A stretch of DNA of 64,000 nucleotides from Microbaculum marinum. Lineage in GTDB: Bacteria; Pseudomonadota; Alphaproteobacteria; Rhizobiales; Tepidamorphaceae. The stretch lies in the NCBI RefSeq assembly GCF_042646165.1, contig NZ_JBHRTC010000004.1. One strand, written 5' to 3'. A program made the position numbers and the translations under genes. Shown here in pieces: positions 18,233 through 25,900 of this stretch. Positions within the stretch are counted from its first letter, which is position 1. Every line of letters starts with the position of its first letter. The notes beneath the pieces are model-generated. The model searched no databases. It was not told the DNA's origin and saw only the letters and a program-made list of their open reading frames with translations.

Positions 18233-18327
18233 TCGCGCTCGCAGGACTCCCCTGCCGCGCCGGCTTCGCCTATGGTCCGCCGGCCGTTCCACTCACAGGC
18301 TAGCACGCACAGGACAGGGAGCTCCGC

Positions 18328-18999
18328 ATGGGCCAGATGACGACTTTGACCGCCGCCGACGGATTCGAGCTTGGCGCCTACCGGGCCGAGCCCGAGGGCT
18401 CGCCGCGCGGCGGGCTGGTGGTCGTGCAGGAGATCTTCGGCGTCAATTCGCACATCCGCTCGATCTGCGACCGCTACGCGGCGCTCGGCTACGCGACGAT
18501 CGCCCCGGCGGTCTTCGACCGGATCCAGCCGGGCTTCGAATGCGGCTATTCGCCCGAAGAGGTCGCCGAGGCGCGCAAGTTCATCGGCATGGCCGACTTC
18601 GACGACATGCTGCGCGACACTCAGGCGGCGATCGACGCGCTTGCCGGCGCCGGCAAGATCGGCCTCGTCGGCTACTGCCTCGGCGGCTCGATCGCGTTTC
18701 TCGCGGCGGCCCGGCTGACCGGCCTGTCGGCGGCCGTCGGATACTACGGCAGCAAGGTGGCGACGAATGCGGACGAGACGCCGAAGGTGCCGACGCAGAT
18801 GCATTTCGGCGAACAGGACCAGGGCATCCCGATGAGCGACGTCGAGACGGTGATCGCCAGGCGGCCGGACGTCGACGTACACGTCTATCCGGCCGGCCAT
18901 GGCTTCGCCTGCGACGAACGGGCGAGCTTCGATGCCGCAAGCACCATGATCGCCACCGGCCGGACGCTGCGCTGGTTCGACGAGCACCTGGCCGGGTGA
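18328..18999 (+). CDS. Dienelactone hydrolase family protein
   Basis: A 223-residue alpha/beta hydrolase. The catalytic triad of the family is in place: C117 in VGYCLGGS, D164 in GEQDQGIP and H191 in PAGHGFAC. FGVNSHIRSICDRYAALGY is the usual N-terminal motif. The classical substrate is carboxymethylenebutenolide, but many homologues act on other esters or lactones and there are no aromatic-ring degradation genes nearby. GGGAGC precedes the ATG. Confidence 0.92.
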   Translation: MGQMTTLTAADGFELGAYRAEPEGSPRGGLVVVQEIFGVNSHIRSICDRYAALGYATIAPAVFDRIQPGFECGYSPEEVAEARKFIGMADFDDMLRDTQAAIDALAGAGKIGLVGYCLGGSIAFLAAARLTGLSAAVGYYGSKVATNADETPKVPTQMHFGEQDQGIPMSDVETVIARRPDVDVHVYPAGHGFACDERASFDAASTMIATGRTLRWFDEHLAG

Positions 19000-19016
19000 G
19001 GCTGACAGGAACAAGC

Positions 19017-19125
19017 GGCTATCCTTCGAGACGGTCGAGCTGGACGACGGCTGGGCGGCCTCCTCCGGATGAGGCCGGAGGATCTGGCGAGCCGCCAGAC
19101 AGGAAAAGCTCATGGTGAGGACGTT
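19017..19125 (+). repeat. Degenerate intergenic repeat between hydrolase and prfC
   Basis: Text containing TTCGAGACGG, CCTCCTCCGGATGAGG and CTCATGGTGAGGAC resembles, in part as reverse complement, the repeat at 49,530-49,632. It is a degraded copy of a dispersed element. The remainder of the gap up to prfC shows nothing clear. Confidence 0.45.
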
Positions 19126-19294
19126 GCGCAGCACCGGTCTCGAACCATGGGCGATCGGCCCGGCCGGGCGAGTGGACGATCGCGATGCGGCACCCCACAT
19201 GAGGGGCCGAGCCAATCCGGACAACACCGGCTACACTTCGGCGCCCGGTTCCCCTATGGTCCGCGCGCATTTCACCCGAACCGACACGACCATC

Positions 19295-20899
19295 ATGACC
19301 GAGACCCTGGAAGCCCCGGCTTCGAAAGCCGTTCCGCAGGCCGAATACAAGACGCGCCGCACCTTCGCGATCATCTCGCATCCGGACGCCGGCAAGACGA
19401 CGCTGACGGAGAAGCTGCTGCTTGCCTCCGGCGCGATCCGCATGGCCGGCAACGTGCGCGCCCGCGGCGAGCAGCGCCGCACCCGCTCCGACTGGATGGA
19501 GATCGAGCAGAAGCGCGGCATCTCGGTGTCGTCGTCGGTGATGACCTTCGAGCGCGACGGCCTGACCTTCAACCTGCTCGACACGCCGGGTCACTCGGAC
19601 TTCTCGGAGGACACCTATAGGACGCTGACGGCGGTCGATTCGGCGATCATGGTGATCGACGTCGCCAAGGGCATCGAGAGCCAGACGCTGAAACTGTTCG
19701 AGGTGTGCCGGCTGCGCGACATCCCGATCATCACCTTCGTCAACAAGGTCGACCGCGAGGGCCGCGATCCGCTGGAACTGCTCGACGAGATCTCCGACAC
19801 GCTGGCCCTCGACGTGACGCCGGCGGTCTGGCCGCTCGGCATGGGCGTCGACTTCAAGGGCCTGATCGACCTGAACGCCGGCCGCCTGATCAACACCGAC
19901 GGCTCGCAGGGCCGCGCCGTGCCGAGCGACGTCGAGGCGCTGTCGGGCGACAACCAGCTGATGGCCGATCCGCACTGCGCCCATTCGATCGAGAACCTGC
20001 AGCTCGCCCTCTCCGCCCTGCCCGACTTCGACGTCGAGGCCTATCGGGGCGGCCACATGACGCCGGTGTTCTTCGGCTCGGCGCTGAAGACGGTCGGCGT
20101 GCCGGAGCTGCTGCAGGCGATCGGCGACTGGGCGCCGGCGCCGCGTCCGCAGCCCGCCGAGCCCGAGCCGGTCTCGCCCGACGACGAAAACGTGTCCGGC
20201 TTCGTGTTCAAGGTCCAGGCCAACATGGACAAGAACCATCGCGACCGCGTCGCCTTCCTGCGCCTGTGCTCGGGGACGTTCAGGCGCGGCATGAAGCTGA
20301 AGAACGTGCGGGCCGGCCGCGAGATTTCCGTCACCAGCCCGATGTTCTTCTTCGCCCAGGACCGCGAGACCGCCGACGAGGCGGTGGCGGGCGACGTCAT
20401 CGGCATCCCCAACCACGGCACGCTGAGCGTCGGCGACACGCTGAGCGAGGCGAAACCCGTCAAGGTGACCGGCATCCCCAACTTCGCCCCGGAGATCATC
20501 CGCCGCGTCCGCCTGTCCGATGCGATGAAGGCCAAGCAGCTGGCCAAGGCGCTGAACGACCTCGCCGAGGAGGGCGTCACCCAGGTCTACCGGCCGGTGA
20601 TCGGCGCCGACTACATCGTCGGGGTCGTCGGCCCGCTGCAGCTCGACGTGCTGGCGACGCGGGTCGAGAACGAATACGGCGTGCCGATCGGCTTCGAGCC
20701 GATCGGCTACGACACCGCCCGCTGGGTCGCCTCCGACGACGCAAAGGCGCTGAAGGACTTCCTCGACAGGAACAGGTCGACCATGGGCACCGACCGCCAG
20801 GGCGCGCCGGTGTTCTTCGCCAACTCGAAATGGGCGCTGGAGCGGGCGGCGAAGAACTTCCCGGAGATCCGGTTCCTCGCGACGCGGGAGATGGGGTGA
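19295..20899 (+). CDS. prfC: Peptide chain release factor 3
   Basis: A 534-residue translational GTPase. G1 SHPDAGKTTLTE, the switch I region RGISVSSSVMTF, G3 DTPGHSDF and G4 NKVDREG are all present, and the C-terminal domain is full length. RF3 releases RF1/RF2 from the ribosome after termination. ATG at 19295 (MTETLEAP) is chosen because it fits family length; upstream in-frame ATGs at 19112 and 19259 give unrelated sequence. Confidence 0.97.
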   Translation: MTETLEAPASKAVPQAEYKTRRTFAIISHPDAGKTTLTEKLLLASGAIRMAGNVRARGEQRRTRSDWMEIEQKRGISVSSSVMTFERDGLTFNLLDTPGHSDFSEDTYRTLTAVDSAIMVIDVAKGIESQTLKLFEVCRLRDIPIITFVNKVDREGRDPLELLDEISDTLALDVTPAVWPLGMGVDFKGLIDLNAGRLINTDGSQGRAVPSDVEALSGDNQLMADPHCAHSIENLQLALSALPDFDVEAYRGGHMTPVFFGSALKTVGVPELLQAIGDWAPAPRPQPAEPEPVSPDDENVSGFVFKVQANMDKNHRDRVAFLRLCSGTFRRGMKLKNVRAGREISVTSPMFFFAQDRETADEAVAGDVIGIPNHGTLSVGDTLSEAKPVKVTGIPNFAPEIIRRVRLSDAMKAKQLAKALNDLAEEGVTQVYRPVIGADYIVGVVGPLQLDVLATRVENEYGVPIGFEPIGYDTARWVASDDAKALKDFLDRNRSTMGTDRQGAPVFFANSKWALERAAKNFPEIRFLATREMG

Positions 20900-20900
20900 G

Positions 20901-21225
20901 CAACGCTCGGCGCTCATAGCGCCGACGAAATGCACCGCATTTCGAGTTGCGAACGCCCGAGGCCACGCGGCCGAGGGCCGGGAAGGCGCGGTCCGCGCAG
21001 CGGACGAAACGCTTGGCGTTTCGAGCGCCGAACGCCCGAGGCGAAGCCGCCGAGCGCCGGGGAACAGCAACGCTCGGCGCTCATAGCGCCGACGAAATGC
21101 ACCGCATTTCGAGTTGCGAACGCCGGCGGCCACGCGGCCGACGGCCGGGCCGGCGCGCTCCGCAGCGCACGAAACGCACCGCGTTTCGAGCGCCGAACGC
21201 CCGAGGCGAAGCCGCCGAGCGCCGG
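20901..21225 (+). repeat. 160-bp tandem duplication made of small hairpins
   Basis: Two near-identical units, 20,901-21,060 and 21,068-21,225, start CAACGCTCGGCGCTCATAGC and end GCCGAGCGCCGG. Each contains several short inverted repeats (GCGCT..AGCGC, AAATGC..GCATTT, GAAACGC..GCGTTTC). The position just after the prfC stop suggests a palindromic element array that may stabilise or terminate the transcript. No gene is evident. Confidence 0.8.
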
Positions 21226-21240
21226 GACCACCTTCTCCCC

Positions 21241-21800
21241 ACATCATCCCGGCCGAAACGCAGTGGAGAGTCGGGATCGCCACGAACGCCGGTCCTGCGG
21301 CCCCTGGCGATCCCGGCTCGGCCCGAAGGCCGTCCGGGATGACGTGGAGGGGGCAAGGCCCGTTCCAGGCCTTGAGCGGACGAGAGCCCGTAGCCCGGAT
21401 GGAACCGCGCAATCCGGGAACAGCCTTTGCGGAAGCCGCCGCCCCTTCCGGCAGTCCGCTGCCGCTCCCGGGCTACTTGCCTGGCGGGAGCCGCGCGGGA
21501 GCCGCGCGCGAGACCGCACGCCGGGACCACCTTCTACCCACGTCATCCCGGCCGTAACGCAGTGGATCGCCACCAACGCCGGTGCTGCGGCCCCTGGCGA
21601 TCCCGGATCGGCCCGAAGGCCGTCCCGGATGACGTGAGAGTAGCGACGGGCGCGCGAGGCCCGAGACCGAGCGCCGGGACCACCTTCTACCCACGTCATC
21701 CCGGCCGTAACGCAGTGGAGAGCCGGATCGCCACGAACGCCGGTCCTGCGGCCCTGGCGATCCCGGATCGGCCAAAGGCCGTCCGGGATGACGTGGAGGG
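21241..21800 (+). repeat. Cluster of REP-like palindromic repeats, copies A-C
   Basis: Three copies (about 21,241-21,350; 21,541-21,640; 21,693-21,800) of a roughly 105-bp element that begins CGTCATCCCGGCCG and ends with its inverse CCGGGATGACGTG. Each copy has an internal GGCGATCCCGG and GGGATCGCCA pair, so each can fold into a large imperfect hairpin. Between A and B lies a copy of another family (CGTAGCCCGGATGGAACC ... CGGGCTAC, about 21,389-21,476). No coding sequence is supported in 20,900-22,146. Confidence 0.85.
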
Positions 21801-21915
21801 GTTGCATGGCATTTGCCATATCGCGGCCTCCGGCGCGGACTCAGCTCCGTCGCCCGGCGCGGCGATGGCGGCATCTGCGGCCGATGCTCAGAAGCGGGCG
21901 CTGACGCGCCCGATC

Positions 21916-22150
21916 GATGCAGCGGCTGCGCCGGAGCTTTGCGCTGGGTCCCGGCGCGGAGGCCGGGACGTATGCTGCGGGGTGACTGACGACCTCGGCA
22001 TACGGCAGGCCCCGGGTCCCGCTCGTAACAGCCGGCTGGCTTTGAGCGGACGAGAGCCCGTAGCCCGGTTGGAGCACCGCGCAATCCGGGAACAGGCCTT
22101 GCGGATGCCACCGCCCTTCCCGCAGTCCGCTACCGCTCCATGCGGGCTAC
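21916..22150 (+). repeat. 235-bp duplicated block, copy 1
   Basis: Starts GATGCAGCGGCTGCGCCGG and ends CCATGCGGGCTAC. It is nearly identical to 23,010-23,243. It includes GGGTCCCGGCGCGGAGGCCG and the CGTAGCCCGG/CCGGGCTAC-type element. Its last bases supply the stop codon of the lipoprotein gene on the opposite strand. Confidence 0.85.
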
Positions 22151-22596
22151 AGCGTGGGCGGCACGGGCCCACTTACCTTTTCGAAGACGCCGGTGGTGCG
22201 AGCACCGCGGGTTACGCGTTCAGCATCGAGCATTCCGTCAGCCCGCAGCTTGAACGTGAACTTCGCCTGGCTGCCCCATTTCAGAGTGTCGCCCTGGATG
22301 ATCGCGGGGCCGCGAGCCTCACCTGCGGTCACCTGGTATGCGGGTGCATTGCCCCATTTGTAGTTCACGACGGCATTGCCCGTCGCATCTACCTCCTCCA
22401 CCACCATGAAAGATTCAATCGCCCCGTTCCAATCGCCGTACCAAGTCCCGAGAAACGCGGCATATTGTTCAGGTATATCCGGCCCCGCGGGGCGGATGAC
22501 CACCGGCGCAGGCGGCTCCAGCTTTGCAACCGTCTGCTGTTGACAACCCGCCGTCGCCAGGGCCGCGAGTCCAAAGATAAGCCCCACAGTTCTCAT
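22147..22596 (-). CDS. Small secreted lipoprotein, function unknown
   Basis: A 149-residue protein. MRTVGLIFGLAALATAGC is a lipoprotein signal peptide with the lipobox ATAGC (mature N-terminus C18). A Pro-rich stretch (KLEPPAPVVIRPAGPDIP) follows, then a beta-rich domain with TWYGDWNG and VVNYKWGNAPAYQV that suggests a small barrel or lectin-like fold. No family is recognised with confidence. The gene stands alone in a repeat-filled 2.8-kb stretch, and its TAG stop lies in the end of a repeat. No strong ribosome-binding site is visible. Confidence 0.75.
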   Translation of the reverse strand: MRTVGLIFGLAALATAGCQQQTVAKLEPPAPVVIRPAGPDIPEQYAAFLGTWYGDWNGAIESFMVVEEVDATGNAVVNYKWGNAPAYQVTAGEARGPAIIQGDTLKWGSQAKFTFKLRADGMLDAERVTRGARTTGVFEKVSGPVPPTL

Positions 22597-22726
22597 TGTT
22601 GCCCCCAGATACTGCTGCCGGCAAAGACTAACCGACGTCCAGAATACGCGCAATAATTGCAGAAACTCGTGATCAGCAACATCCGGTGGATCCAGGCGGT
22701 GCCACAGCTGGACCCTCCCTACCGAC

Positions 22727-22940
22727 CCCCTGGCCCGGTAGGAGCACCGCGTAATCCGGGAGCGGCCTTTGCGGAAGCCACAGCCCCACCGGCAGTGCGT
22801 TGCCGTCCGGCCCCAGGACGGCCCGGGGACAGGCTCCCCGCAGCGAGTAGCCGGAATCGCCACGAACGCCGGTGCTGCGGCCCCTGGCGATCCCGGCTCG
22901 GCCCAAAGGCCGTCCCGGATGACGTGGAGGGGGCAAGGCC
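22727..22940 (+). repeat. Degenerate copies of two intergenic repeat families
   Basis: 22,727-22,800 resembles the CGTAGCCCGG family (GGTAGGAGCACCGCGTAATC). 22,850-22,940 is a REP-like copy (D) lacking its left end but retaining GATCCCGG and GTCCCGGATGACGTGG. No gene is seen in 22,597-23,771. Confidence 0.7.
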
Positions 22941-23009
22941 CGGCCTACCGCAAGCGTCAGCGCAGGGCTTGACTGGCGGCCCGTAGCCCGGAGCTCCCGC
23001 CGAAACGCG

Positions 23010-23243
23010 GATGCGGCGGTTGCGCCGGGGCTTTGCGCTGGGTCCCGGCGCGGAGGCCGGGACGTATGCTGCGGGGTGACTGACGACCTCGGCACACGGC
23101 GGGCCCGCGTCCGGCTCGTCATGGCTGACAGACTTTCAGCGGACGAGAGCCCGTAGCCCGGATGGAGCACAGCGCAAACCGGGAACAGCCTTTGCGGATG
23201 CCACCGCCCTTCCCGCAGTCCGCTGCCGCTCTATGCGGGCTAC
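23010..23243 (+). repeat. 235-bp duplicated block, copy 2
   Basis: Nearly identical to 21,916-22,150, including the internal GACGTATGCTGCGGGGTGAC and the closing GCGGGCTAC. It lies on the same strand, about 1.1 kb away. Confidence 0.85.
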
Positions 23244-23296
23244 TTGCTTGACGGAAGCCGCGCGCGAGACCGAGCGCCGGGACCCCCTCCTACCCA

Positions 23297-23570
23297 CGTC
23301 ATCCCGGCCGCAACGCAGTGGAGAGCCGGGATCGCAACGAACGCCGGTGCTGCGGCCCCTGGCGATCCCGGATCGGCCAATGGCCGTCCGGGATGACGTG
23401 AGAGTAGCGCCGGGCGCGCGAGGCCCGAGACCGAACGCCGGGACCACCTTCTCCCCACGTCATCCCGGCCGCAACGCAGTGGAGAGCCGGGATCGCCACG
23501 AACGCAGGCGCTGCGGCCCCTGGCGATCCCGGATCGGGCCAAGGCCGTCACGGAGGCCGTGGAGGGGCGC
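23297..23570 (+). repeat. REP-like palindromic repeats, copies E and F
   Basis: Two further copies (23,297-23,400; 23,458-23,570) of the element with CGTCATCCCGGCCGCAACGC at one end and CCGGGATGACGTG at the other. Copy F is mutated at its right end. The stretch from 23,571 to 23,771 shows nothing I can name beyond the upstream region of the next gene. Confidence 0.83.
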
Positions 23571-23771
23571 CTTGCCGGATCGGGGGCGGACGGCCCGTGA
23601 CTTCATGACACGTTAATCGTTCTGTCGCTTGCTGCCGGCGCCCGTGCCGGGCGTCCGGAGGCATCCGTACCGCTTCGCACCCTGCGGACCGCACCGACCT
23701 TCGGCCGGGCATGCAGCAATCAACCAGCCACGCCCCGCGGCCCTGCGGGCGGGCATTCAGCGGAGTCTTTC

Positions 23772-24257
23772 ATGATTTCACGGATTTTCGCAGTGTGTGC
23801 GGTTGTCCTCGGGCTCGCCGCCGCCAGCCTTCCCGCCGAAGCGGCCGACCAGCCGAAGGGCCAATCGGCCGCAGCAAGGGGGTCCGATCTCGCGGCCTCC
23901 GAGATCTCGCCCGTGGCCGACGTCGAGTACGCCAGGGCGGCGCTCGTCTACAGCCCGTTCTACCACATCATTCGCAGCAAGAACGTCCGCAAGGTGGTCA
24001 AGCCCAAGAAGGGGATCTATTGCGTGAAGCTTCCCAGGACCATCGACGGCAAGGAGATCAACACCCAGCGGCTGATCCCCAACGTCACGCCGGAATGGCG
24101 GACGTCCGACCGCGACGACCTGATCGCCTACTACGACTATGCGGGCTACGACTGCCCGAAGCCGCAGCGCTACGTGGAGGTACGGACCTACCAGCTCAAC
24201 AGGGCCGGGCGACCCGTTCCGTCGAACACCGTCGGATTCACCCTGACGATCCCGTGA
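23772..24257 (+). CDS. Secreted protein of unknown function, paralogue 1
   Basis: A 161-residue protein with an N-terminal signal peptide (MISRIFAVCAVVLGLAAASLPAEA, cleavage after AEA). The mature part has YHIIRSKNVRKVVKPKKGIYCVKLP and, near the end, CPKPQRYVEVRTYQ. Two cysteines (in IYCVK and DCPK) could form a disulfide. The following gene is a clear paralogue. No family is recognised. It is probably periplasmic or extracellular. Confidence 0.8.
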   Translation: MISRIFAVCAVVLGLAAASLPAEAADQPKGQSAAARGSDLAASEISPVADVEYARAALVYSPFYHIIRSKNVRKVVKPKKGIYCVKLPRTIDGKEINTQRLIPNVTPEWRTSDRDDLIAYYDYAGYDCPKPQRYVEVRTYQLNRAGRPVPSNTVGFTLTIP

Positions 24258-24478
24258 GGGCACCGCAGCGGCAGGGCCGCCGGGAGCGGCGGGACGAACC
24301 GCCGGCGGCCCGACGGTCGGCGAACAACGCTGGCTAAAGAATAATTGCGATGTTAGGTTTTCGCCGCGGCACGGACCGCCGCCGGAATCGACCGTGTTGC
24401 GGCGGGCCTGTCCGACAGCTTTTTCGACCTGGATCCCCTTTACCTCTCATCCCTGTCCAACATCCCATGGAGAATTGC

Positions 24479-24940
24479 ATGTCTGCACGATTTCTCGGTC
24501 TCGCCCTTGCGGCGATCATTGCATTTTGCGGCGTACCGGCGGCGATGGCCGATCAGACCAACGGCGGTTCGGGCGCGGAGATTGCCGGGCCGGCCTCATC
24601 GTTCTCGAACGTCGTCGATGCCAGGTTTGCGGTCTTCTACGATCGTTCGTCGATCGTTCGTGCGAAGAACATCAACACGGTCACACATCCCAGCACCGGC
24701 ATCTATTGCGTCAAGATTCCAAAGACGCTCGATGGCAAGAATATCAACGCCCAAAGGCTGATTCCCAACGTGACGGTCGAATGGGGAACATCGTTCGGTC
24801 TTGATCTTCTCGCATATTACTACGCGAATGCCGACAGCTGCCCGAAGTCCAAGCGCTTTGTCGAGGTGCGGACCTACCAGTTCCCCGACGGGGTGCCCGA
24901 GCTGTCGGACAATGTCTCCTTCATCGTGACGATCCCGTAA
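24479..24940 (+). CDS. Secreted protein of unknown function, paralogue 2
   Basis: A 153-residue protein with a signal peptide (MSARFLGLALAAIIAFCGVPAAMA). It shares with its neighbour the blocks KNINTVTHPSTGIYCVKIPK, NAQRLIPNVTVEW and CPKSKRFVEVRTYQ, with the two cysteines in the same positions, so the pair arose by tandem duplication. GGAGA is six bases before the ATG at 24479; an ATG four codons upstream is possible. A terminator follows. The function is unknown. Confidence 0.82.
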   Translation: MSARFLGLALAAIIAFCGVPAAMADQTNGGSGAEIAGPASSFSNVVDARFAVFYDRSSIVRAKNINTVTHPSTGIYCVKIPKTLDGKNINAQRLIPNVTVEWGTSFGLDLLAYYYANADSCPKSKRFVEVRTYQFPDGVPELSDNVSFIVTIP

Positions 24941-24972
24941 GCCGGAACACGCGTACAGGTCGATCCTTGCAA

Positions 24973-24999
24973 GCCGCCCGGCCATGCCGGGCGGCTTTT
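24973..24999 (+). terminator. Rho-independent terminator after the secreted pair
   Basis: A ten-base-pair perfect stem GCCGCCCGGC/GCCGGGCGGC with loop CAT is followed by TTTT. Confidence 0.8.
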
Positions 25000-25035
25000 G
25001 CATGGCAGAGCCCGGCCTGCCGCACCCGGCGGGGC

Positions 25036-25665
25036 TCAGTACATCTTCGTCTCGAAATCGTCGTCGATGATCGCCTGCATCTCGCGGGTCGACTCCGACA
25101 GCCTGCCGTGCGCCACCATCGCCTCCGACAGCGACGGAACGTCGGCGAGATCGGGCCAGCCCGCCGGCTCCCAGATGCGCGAGCGGGCCATCGACTTGGC
25201 GCAGTGCATGAAGGCCTCCTCCACCGTCACCGCCAGCAGGAGCTGCGGCACCCTGCCCTTCACCGCCAGCCGTTCCTGCAGGGCCGCGTCGAGGACGATG
25301 CGGCCGCGGCCGCTGACGCGCAGGGTGTAGCTGTAGCCGGGGATCATGAAGATCAGCCCGACGGCGGGATCGACGAGCAGGTTCTCGAAGGAGTCGATGC
25401 GCCGGTTGCCGAGCCGGTCGGGAACGACCAGCGTCCTGTCGTCGCGCACGTGCACGAAACCGGCCGGGTCGCCCTTCGGCGAGAGGTCCATCAGCCCGTC
25501 GGGACCCCTGGTGGCGATGACGACGAAGGGGGAGGCCGCGATGAACCGGCGGCAGACGTCGTCGACGTGGTCGATGACCTTGTCGGTGACGCGGTGGCTC
25601 GGCGCGGCGATGATCTGCCTGAGCCGCTCGCGGCTGGTGATGATCTCGTCGAATCCGTCCGTCAT
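25036..25665 (-). CDS. Pyridoxamine 5'-phosphate oxidase-fold flavoprotein (MSMEG_1061-like)
   Basis: A 209-residue protein with the split-barrel FMN-binding pattern: RFIAASPFVVIATRGPDGLMDLSPKGDPAGFV, LVVPDRLGNRRIDSFENLL and VGLIFMIPGYSYTLRVSGRG. The N-terminal VTDKVIDHVDDVCRRFI and the C-terminal MHCAKSMARSRIW are typical of the MSMEG_1061-type subgroup. The substrate is unknown. ATG at 25665 (MTDGFDEI) fits the subgroup start better than upstream possibilities. Confidence 0.85.
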   Translation of the reverse strand: MTDGFDEIITSRERLRQIIAAPSHRVTDKVIDHVDDVCRRFIAASPFVVIATRGPDGLMDLSPKGDPAGFVHVRDDRTLVVPDRLGNRRIDSFENLLVDPAVGLIFMIPGYSYTLRVSGRGRIVLDAALQERLAVKGRVPQLLLAVTVEEAFMHCAKSMARSRIWEPAGWPDLADVPSLSEAMVAHGRLSESTREMQAIIDDDFETKMY

Positions 25666-25900
25666 GTCGGTGTCTCCGGCGCTGGCCGACGCGGCGCGTT
25701 GGCCACCGGAGCGTACAGATCCCGCGCGCAAGTGCAAAATCCCCGCTGGATCCGGCGACAGGAGGGACAGGCCGCGCCGCCCGCCCGCCGATGCGCTGCC
25801 GGACATGCGCGGACCTGACGCTGCCCGGTTCCGCCCCGCCGGGGCGCGATTCGCGCTACAGTCCCTTGAGCCCGAATCGCACAAGAGCCATATCAAGCCG

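Noticed and set aside
20901..23570. CRISPR or IS element in the repeat-rich stretch
   Set aside because: Repeats are irregular palindromes without spacers of even length; no transposase frame or target duplication is visible.
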